This document shows positions 54,796 to 64,000 of a DNA stretch of 64,000 nt, piece by piece. The stretch is from CADEED01 sp043747835. GTDB lineage: Bacteria > Pseudomonadota > Gammaproteobacteria > Steroidobacterales > Steroidobacteraceae. The stretch lies in assembly GCA_043747835.1 (NCBI GenBank), contig JAYTOK010000001.1, positions 1 to 64,000 of the forward strand, written 5' to 3'. Below the pieces are notes generated by a model. The model searched no databases. It was not told the DNA's origin and saw nothing but the letters and a program-made list of their open reading frames with translations. Each line of letters opens with the position of its first letter. Position 1 is the stretch's first letter. Made by a program: the position numbers and the translations under genes.

Positions 54796-54816
54796 GCATC
54801 CCCCTCGATCGACTGG

Positions 54817-55289
54817 TTAGGAGTAACGAACCTTCACGATTTCATAAGAATGGGTTCCGCCGGGAGCGGTCACGTCGACGACGTCGCCCTCGCTCTTGCC
54901 GACCAGCGCGCGCGCGATCGGCGAGGTGATGGAGATGCGGCCCGACTTGATGTCGGCTTCGTCCTCGCCGACGATCTGGTAGCTGATGGATTTGCCGGCG
55001 TCCTGATCCTCGAGATCGACGGTGACGCCGAAGATGACCTTGCCGTGGTTCGGCACCGTCGTCGGATCGATGATCTCCGCGGTCGAAAGCTTCGCCTCGA
55101 TCTCGCCGATGCGGCCTTCGATGAATCCCTGTTGCTCGCGTGCCGCGTGGTACTCCGCGTTCTCGGACAGATCGCCGTGACTGCGCGCTTCGGCAATCGC
55201 CTTGATGACTCTGGGACGATCCTCGGTCTTCAAGCGCTTGAGTTCGATACGCAGCGCTTCTGAGCCGCGCAGGGTCATCGGATTGCGTT

Positions 55290-55293
<4 letters not shown>
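54817..55293 (-). CDS. greA: transcription elongation factor GreA
   Basis: Secondary-channel factor that rescues backtracked RNA polymerase by stimulating transcript cleavage. 158 residues: N-terminal coiled coil with the acidic tip ARSHGDLSENAEYHAAREQQGF, then a globular FKBP-like domain with SPIARALVGKSEGDVV. The ATG overlaps the carB stop as ATGA, the carAB-greA order known from other Gammaproteobacteria. Confidence 0.96.
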
Positions 55294-58517
<3,224 letters not shown>

Positions 58518-58547
58518 GAATCTCTTTGAGCGAAATCGTCTGAGTGG

Positions 58548-59732
58548 TCAGGCGGCTTTGTCAGGCGGATTTTTTCCACTCGTGCGCGCGCGCAGCTTGG
58601 CCTGCAGGCGGCGCAGCATGAGGTGAACGAAGCGATCGAACAGCAGACCGATGTCGTGCGGACCCGGGCTCGCTTCCGGGTGACCTTGGAAGCTGAACGC
58701 GGGCTTGTCGATGCGTGCGATGCCCTGCAGCGAGCCATCGAACAGAGAGCGGTGCGTAGCCTTGAGCGTCGACGGCAGCTCGCTCTCGTCCACCGCGAAG
58801 CCGTGGTTCTGACTCGTGATGAACACGCGTCCCGTCTCCAGATCCTGCACGGGGTGGTTCGCGCCGTGGTGGCCGAACTTCATCTTCATCGTGCGGGCGC
58901 CGCTCGCGAGGCCTAACAACTGGTGCCCCAGGCAGATGCCAAAGGTCGGCATCTCGGCGACGACGAGCGCGCGGATCGCCTCGATCGCGTACTCGCAAGG
59001 CTCGGGATCCCCGGGACCGTTCGAGAGGAACACGCCATCCGGCTCGAGCGCGATCACATGCTCGGCCGAAGACTGCGCGGGCACCACCGTCATGCGGCAA
59101 CCGCGATCGGCGAGCATGCGCAGGATGTTGCGCTTCACGCCGAAATCGAAGGCCACGACGTGCAGGCGCTGGTGCGCGCGCATGACGGGACGATTCTCCG
59201 GCTGCCAGAGCGTGCCCTCGTTCCACTGGTACTCGCGTTTGGTGGTGACCACCTTCGCGAGATCCATGCCCTTCAAGCCCGGGAACTTCTTCGCGGCGCG
59301 CACGGCGGCGTTCGCGTCTATCTTCTCGCCCGCGAGAATGCAGCCACTTTGGGCGCCCTTTTCGCGCAGGATGCGCGTGAGCTTGCGGGTGTCGATGCCG
59401 GAGATCGCGACGACCTTGTGTCGCGCCAGGAATTCGCGCAGGTCCTCGCTCTTGCGCCAGTTGCTGGCGAGCGGCGGCACGTCTCTAACTACGAGGCCCG
59501 CGGCGAACGCCGTCGGCGACTCGAGATCCTCGGGCGTCGTGCCCGTGTTTCCGATATGAGGATAGGTCAGCGTGACGATCTGCCTGGAATACGACGGATC
59601 GGTGAGAATTTCCTGATAACCGGTCAGAGCGGTATTGAAAACGACTTCGCCAGTGGTGTTGCCCTTGGCGCCGATTGACTGGCCGCTGAAGATGGTTCCA
59701 TCTTCCAGAGCCAGGACCGCGGTTACCGTCAC
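58548..59732 (-). CDS. carA: carbamoyl-phosphate synthase small subunit
   Basis: Glutaminase subunit that feeds ammonia to CarB. GTG 59732, with GGGGAG 7 nt upstream, gives 394 residues starting VTVTAVLALEDGTIF. N-terminal CPSase domain, then class I glutamine amidotransferase with nucleophile Cys267 in GICLGHQ and the C-terminal His/Glu in FQGHPEASPGP. The frame upstream overlaps a leader ORF and is not part of CarA. Confidence 0.96.
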   Translation of the reverse strand: MTVTAVLALEDGTIFSGQSIGAKGNTTGEVVFNTALTGYQEILTDPSYSRQIVTLTYPHIGNTGTTPEDLESPTAFAAGLVVRDVPPLASNWRKSEDLREFLARHKVVAISGIDTRKLTRILREKGAQSGCILAGEKIDANAAVRAAKKFPGLKGMDLAKVVTTKREYQWNEGTLWQPENRPVMRAHQRLHVVAFDFGVKRNILRMLADRGCRMTVVPAQSSAEHVIALEPDGVFLSNGPGDPEPCEYAIEAIRALVVAEMPTFGICLGHQLLGLASGARTMKMKFGHHGANHPVQDLETGRVFITSQNHGFAVDESELPSTLKATHRSLFDGSLQGIARIDKPAFSFQGHPEASPGPHDIGLLFDRFVHLMLRRLQAKLRARTSGKNPPDKAA

Positions 59733-59839
59733 GCGGGTACTCCCCTCGAGCCTCGAACGACCCGAAAATTGAATGTTGAGTGGATGCTCTCCGCGCGCGG
59801 CGCGTACATGCACAAAGCGGGAGGAGTTCTCGCGAACAT
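59729..59839 (-). CDS. 36-codon leader ORF overlapping the carA start (hypothetical)
   Basis: ATG 59839 to TGA 59729; the stop overlaps the carA GTG as GTGA. It encodes MFARTPPALCMYAPRAESIH and 16 more residues, with five Arg codons including AGA, CGA and AGG. GGGAGG directly abuts the ATG, too close for a normal ribosome site, and the ATG is inside a hairpin; a second in-frame ATG is at codon 11. Whether it is translated is unknown. Confidence 0.3.
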   Translation of the reverse strand: MFARTPPALCMYAPRAESIHSTFNFRVVRGSRGVPA

Positions 59840-59847
59840 CCTCCCGC
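59817..59847 (-). promoter_or_regulatory. carAB leader hairpin
   Basis: On the minus strand GCGGGAGG and CCTCCCGC enclose an inner GTTC-GCGA-GAAC hairpin with a GNRA-type loop; TTTG follows. A smaller hairpin (59859-59877, CTAATCCG/CGGGTTAG) forms the predicted 5' end of the transcript. Possible attenuator or start-codon sequestering structure. Confidence 0.5.
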
Positions 59848-59883
59848 CCTGCGTTGGACTAACCCGTTTCGGATTAGGCGGCA

Positions 59884-59912
59884 ATTTTACGAAGCGTTGT
59901 CCGGGGTGTCCA
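59884..59912 (-). promoter_or_regulatory. sigma70 promoter of carAB
   Basis: TGGACA, exactly 17 bp, TAAAAT on the minus strand, each hexamer 5 of 6 to consensus. Predicted start near 59877, giving a leader of about 145 nt before carA. Lies in the 249-bp dapB-carA gap, so carAB need not depend on dapB transcription. Confidence 0.75.
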
Positions 59913-59981
59913 TGAAACTTCTTGGCCGGAAGTGCCAGAAACGACCCCGGAAAGTTCTAAAGGTTTTCTGCAAAAGACCCC

Positions 59982-60800
59982 TTAAGCGGTTGTTTTTAAT
60001 CCAAGTACGTTCGCCATGGTGTATCGGCCGGGCTTTTGAGAGGCAAGCCAGACCGCCGCCCGGATCGCTCCCAGCGCAAAGATCGACCGGTCCGTGGCCT
60101 CATGACCGACCGTCAGCCGCTCCCCGGACCCCGCAAACAGCACGGTATGGGTGCCCACGATGTCGCCCGCGCGCAGGCTCGCGATTCCGATCTCGCCGGC
60201 CCGCCGGGCGCCCTGTCCGGTGCGTCCGGTGTGCGTGTCGGCGTGCGGGTCGAGCCCGCGCGCCTTCGCCGCGCTGTCCGCAAGCGCGAGCGCGGTGCCG
60301 GATGGCGCGTCGAGTTTGTGTTTGTGGTGGGCCTCGACGATCTCGATGTCGAATTCCGGCGGCAACGCCTGCGCCGCGATTCGCACGAGCTCCTGCGCGA
60401 CGGCGACACCGATCGACGTGTTCGGAGCGACGAGCACTGCGATCTCGCGCGACGCGCCGGCGATGCGCGCTTCGAACTCGGCGCCATGTCCCGTCGTTCC
60501 GATCACGATGGGCACGCGCGCCGCGCGGCAGACATTCAGCGCGCGCAGCGACAACTCCGGCCGTGAAAAATCGATCGCGACCTGCGCGCTCGCGAGGTCG
60601 GGCGGCAGTTCGCCGCTGACTTTCACGCCAATGGATTTTTCGCCCGCGAGTTCGCCGATGTCGAGGCCCGCGGATTTACTCGTGGAAGAGGCTGCGGCGA
60701 GAACGATCTCGAGCTCGGCAACTGTCTTCGAGTTTGCGAGGGCGCGCACGATGGCTGTGCCCATTCGCCCGGTGGCTCCGATCAAGGCTGCTCTGGTCAA
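59982..60800 (-). CDS. dapB: 4-hydroxy-tetrahydrodipicolinate reductase
   Basis: NAD(P)H-dependent step of lysine and diaminopimelate synthesis. TTG 60800, with GGGAG 8 nt upstream, gives 272 residues (E. coli 273). GATGRMG nucleotide loop, GTTGH, and the signature EAHHKHKLDAPSGTA with the substrate-binding His/Lys residues are intact. dapB before carA is a frequent order in Proteobacteria. Confidence 0.95.
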   Translation of the reverse strand: MTRAALIGATGRMGTAIVRALANSKTVAELEIVLAAASSTSKSAGLDIGELAGEKSIGVKVSGELPPDLASAQVAIDFSRPELSLRALNVCRAARVPIVIGTTGHGAEFEARIAGASREIAVLVAPNTSIGVAVAQELVRIAAQALPPEFDIEIVEAHHKHKLDAPSGTALALADSAAKARGLDPHADTHTGRTGQGARRAGEIGIASLRAGDIVGTHTVLFAGSGERLTVGHEATDRSIFALGAIRAAVWLASQKPGRYTMANVLGLKTTA

Positions 60801-60866
60801 ATCCGCAACTCCCTTGGTTTGCGACAGTGTGCCGCAGCGCCCGCAGTCGTGCGAGACTGCCGCCCC

Positions 60867-61859
60867 ATGATACGCATCGGCATCCTGGGCGCGGCCCGTA
60901 TCGCTCCCCGAGGCATCGTGACTCCCGCGAACGCGCTGCTCGGCGCGGAAGTCGTCGCCGTCGCGGCGCGAGATGCGGACCGCGCGCGCCACTTCGCTTC
61001 ACAGCATTCGATCCCGATGTCGTTCGGTAGTTATGCCGAACTGATCGCGCGCGACGACATCGACCTCGTGTACTGCGCGCTGCCACCCTCCGCTCACGTC
61101 GAGTGGTGCACGGCGGCGCTGGCGAACGGCAAACACGTGCTCGTCGAAAAACCCTTCGCGAGCAATGCACAGGACGCCGCGCTGATGGTGGCCGCGGCGC
61201 GCGCGGCCGGACGTCATCTCCTGGAAGGATTCCACTACCGCTTCCATCCGCTGTTCGAGCGCGCGCTGTCGATGCTGCGCGGCGGCGCGATCGGCCGCAT
61301 CCGGCACATCGAGGCGGTGTTCAACGCGGACCTTCCCGACACGCCGGGCGAGCTGCGCTACATCGAGTCGCTGGGCGGCGGAGCGCTCATGGACCTCGGC
61401 TGCTACTGCATGCACTGGATCCGCACGGTCGCGGGCGACGAGCCCTCCGTGGTCAATGCGCGTGCGCGCTGCGGAGTGCCAGGCGTCGATCTCGACGTTG
61501 AAGCGGAGCTCGCCTTCCCGAGCGGGCCGACCGCGACGCTGAAATGTTCGATGCAGCCCGACGACGGCAAACTGTTCCGTCGCCTGCGCGTTCAAGGCGA
61601 CAAGGGAGTCCTCGAAATCGACAACCCTGTCTCGCCGCACGCGGGCTCGACGCTGTCCATCGACAGTGATGACGCTCCGCTCCCGCAGATCGTCTCGGGT
61701 GGCGAGACCACCTTCCACTTCCAGCTCCGCCATGTCCTTGAAGTGATCGAAGGACGCGCGCAGCCGCTCACCGGCGGCGACGACGCGATCGGCAACATGC
61801 GCGCCATCGACGCCATCTACCGCGCGGCCGGTCTCCAGCCGCGGGGCCTCGGCGCCTGA
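60867..61859 (+). CDS. Gfo/Idh/MocA-family oxidoreductase
   Basis: 330-residue NAD(P)-dependent dehydrogenase. ATG 60867 opens IRIGILGAARIAP, a Rossmann nucleotide-binding motif; the N-terminal domain ends with VLVEKPFA, the family's EKP motif. The C-terminal alpha/beta domain includes GGGALMDLGCYCMHWIRTV. Relatives act on sugars, inositols or dihydrodiols; the substrate here is unknown. Divergent from dapB across 66 bp, and 13 nt before glpK. Confidence 0.88.
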   Translation: MIRIGILGAARIAPRGIVTPANALLGAEVVAVAARDADRARHFASQHSIPMSFGSYAELIARDDIDLVYCALPPSAHVEWCTAALANGKHVLVEKPFASNAQDAALMVAAARAAGRHLLEGFHYRFHPLFERALSMLRGGAIGRIRHIEAVFNADLPDTPGELRYIESLGGGALMDLGCYCMHWIRTVAGDEPSVVNARARCGVPGVDLDVEAELAFPSGPTATLKCSMQPDDGKLFRRLRVQGDKGVLEIDNPVSPHAGSTLSIDSDDAPLPQIVSGGETTFHFQLRHVLEVIEGRAQPLTGGDDAIGNMRAIDAIYRAAGLQPRGLGA

Positions 61860-61872
61860 GAGCCGGCGGCAG

Positions 61873-63377
<1,505 letters not shown>

Positions 63378-63378
<1 letters not shown>

Positions 63379-64000
63379 TGTCGAGAATGCAGCGGCTGAT
63401 CGCGGGCTTCGCGGTCACCGCTGCCATCGCGGCGCTCGTGTTCGCATGGCCGCGACAACCGGGTTTCCAGTATCTCGATGGGCAGACCGCGGAGTTCGTC
63501 GCCCAGTTCGCCGCGCCGCCCGCCCCCGGATCGCCGCAAACGCGGCGCGAGCTCGACGAGCTGCTCGAGCTGCAGCGCGCGCGTACAACCGCGGACGTCG
63601 AGGCGGCGCGAGCCGATCGCAAGACCGAGGCCTCGCGCTTCTATGCGGTACTGGGATTGCAGGAATCCACACGTCTGCCAGGCGTGGAGCGTCTCATCGG
63701 ACGCGCGGAAGATGACGTCCGGCTCTACATCCGCGCGGCCAAACACAAATTCCGCCGCCTGCGGCCGGGCGAGGTCGAACCTCGCATCGAGCCGTGCTTG
63801 GGAGGCGTGCGCGAAGACCTGTCGTACCCCAGCGGGCATTCGGCGTATGGATACGCGACGGCCTATCTGCTGATCGAACTCGCGCCGGAGCGGCGCGACG
63901 CGTTGCTCGCGCGCGCCGACGAGTTCGCGCGTCAGAGGATGGTGTGCGGCGTGCACTTTCGCAGCGACATCGACTCGGGACGCCAGGGCGCGCAATGGCT
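63378..64000 (+). CDS. class A acid phosphatase (PAP2 superfamily), partial
   Basis: Runs off the window end; about 207 residues are visible. An N-terminal signal peptide or anchor (LIAGFAVTAAIAALVFAW) indicates export. PAP2 motifs: KHKFRRLRP (K-x6-RP), SYPSGH, and RMVCGVHFRSD (R-x5-H-x3-D, with Gln where the family has Ser before Arg). The spacing and CGVHF/SD pattern fit PhoN-type non-specific acid phosphatases. The ATG overlaps the glpK stop by one base. Confidence 0.85.

Overview
This is a GC-rich chromosomal window of a Gammaproteobacterium, made almost entirely of core housekeeping genes. Three things place it near the Xanthomonadales/Nevskiales/Steroidobacterales side of the class: a DksA that lacks most of the zinc cysteines and carries a long Lys/Ala-rich N-terminus, separate nuoC and nuoD genes inside a 14-gene complex I operon that follows secG and tRNA-Leu, and YciO, PhaR and ZipA homologues. 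That placement is inference from gene content. I see no rRNA, CRISPR array, prophage or intact insertion sequence.

Layout. 0.1-9.1 kb: yciO (-), then yciB-bolA-parvulin lipoprotein (+), convergent with smc-zipA-ligA (-). 9.2-12.7 kb: queF, dksA, gluQ, phaR and a zinc-ribbon gene (+). 12.8-21.5 kb: the translation/RNA operon rimP-nusA-infB-rbfA-truB-rpsO-pnp (-), with tandem intrinsic terminators in the rimP leader. 21.5-29.1 kb: a mixed block of a PadR regulator, a PspC membrane protein and a carboxylesterase (+), an AlbA_2-type protein, a SpoU methyltransferase and a FAD protein (-), and rlmE plus a GNAT/FemAB-like protein (+). 29.1-44.0 kb: tRNA-fMet and the complete NADH dehydrogenase operon nuoA-N (-), headed by tRNA-Leu(GAG). 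44.0-49.4 kb: ftsH-folP-glmM-tpiA-secG (-). 49.6-52.6 kb: yhbY and a CHASE4-PAS-GGDEF-EAL protein (+). 52.7-60.8 kb: dapB-carA-carB-greA and two exported proteins (-). 60.9-64.0 kb: a Gfo/Idh/MocA oxidoreductase, glpK and a class A acid phosphatase cut by the window edge (+).

The order secG, tRNA-Leu, tRNA-fMet, rimP, nusA, infB, rbfA, truB, rpsO, pnp matches the well-known E. coli arrangement, but here nuoA-N and then a roughly 7.8-kb mixed-strand block lie between its members. Many genes overlap by 4 nt (ATGA, GTGA or TTGA), so translational coupling is common, and GTG or TTG starts are frequent.

The most unusual signals are non-coding. A roughly 60-bp repeated terminator element occurs downstream of both dksA and pnp, and its dksA copy supplies the 5' end of gluQ. 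A separate GGGGTCAGATC palindrome family sits in two convergent junctions. The carAB leader has a strong promoter, two hairpins and a 36-codon upstream ORF that overlaps the carA start. A palindrome lies just upstream of padR. No clearly new multi-gene defence or biosynthetic system is visible.
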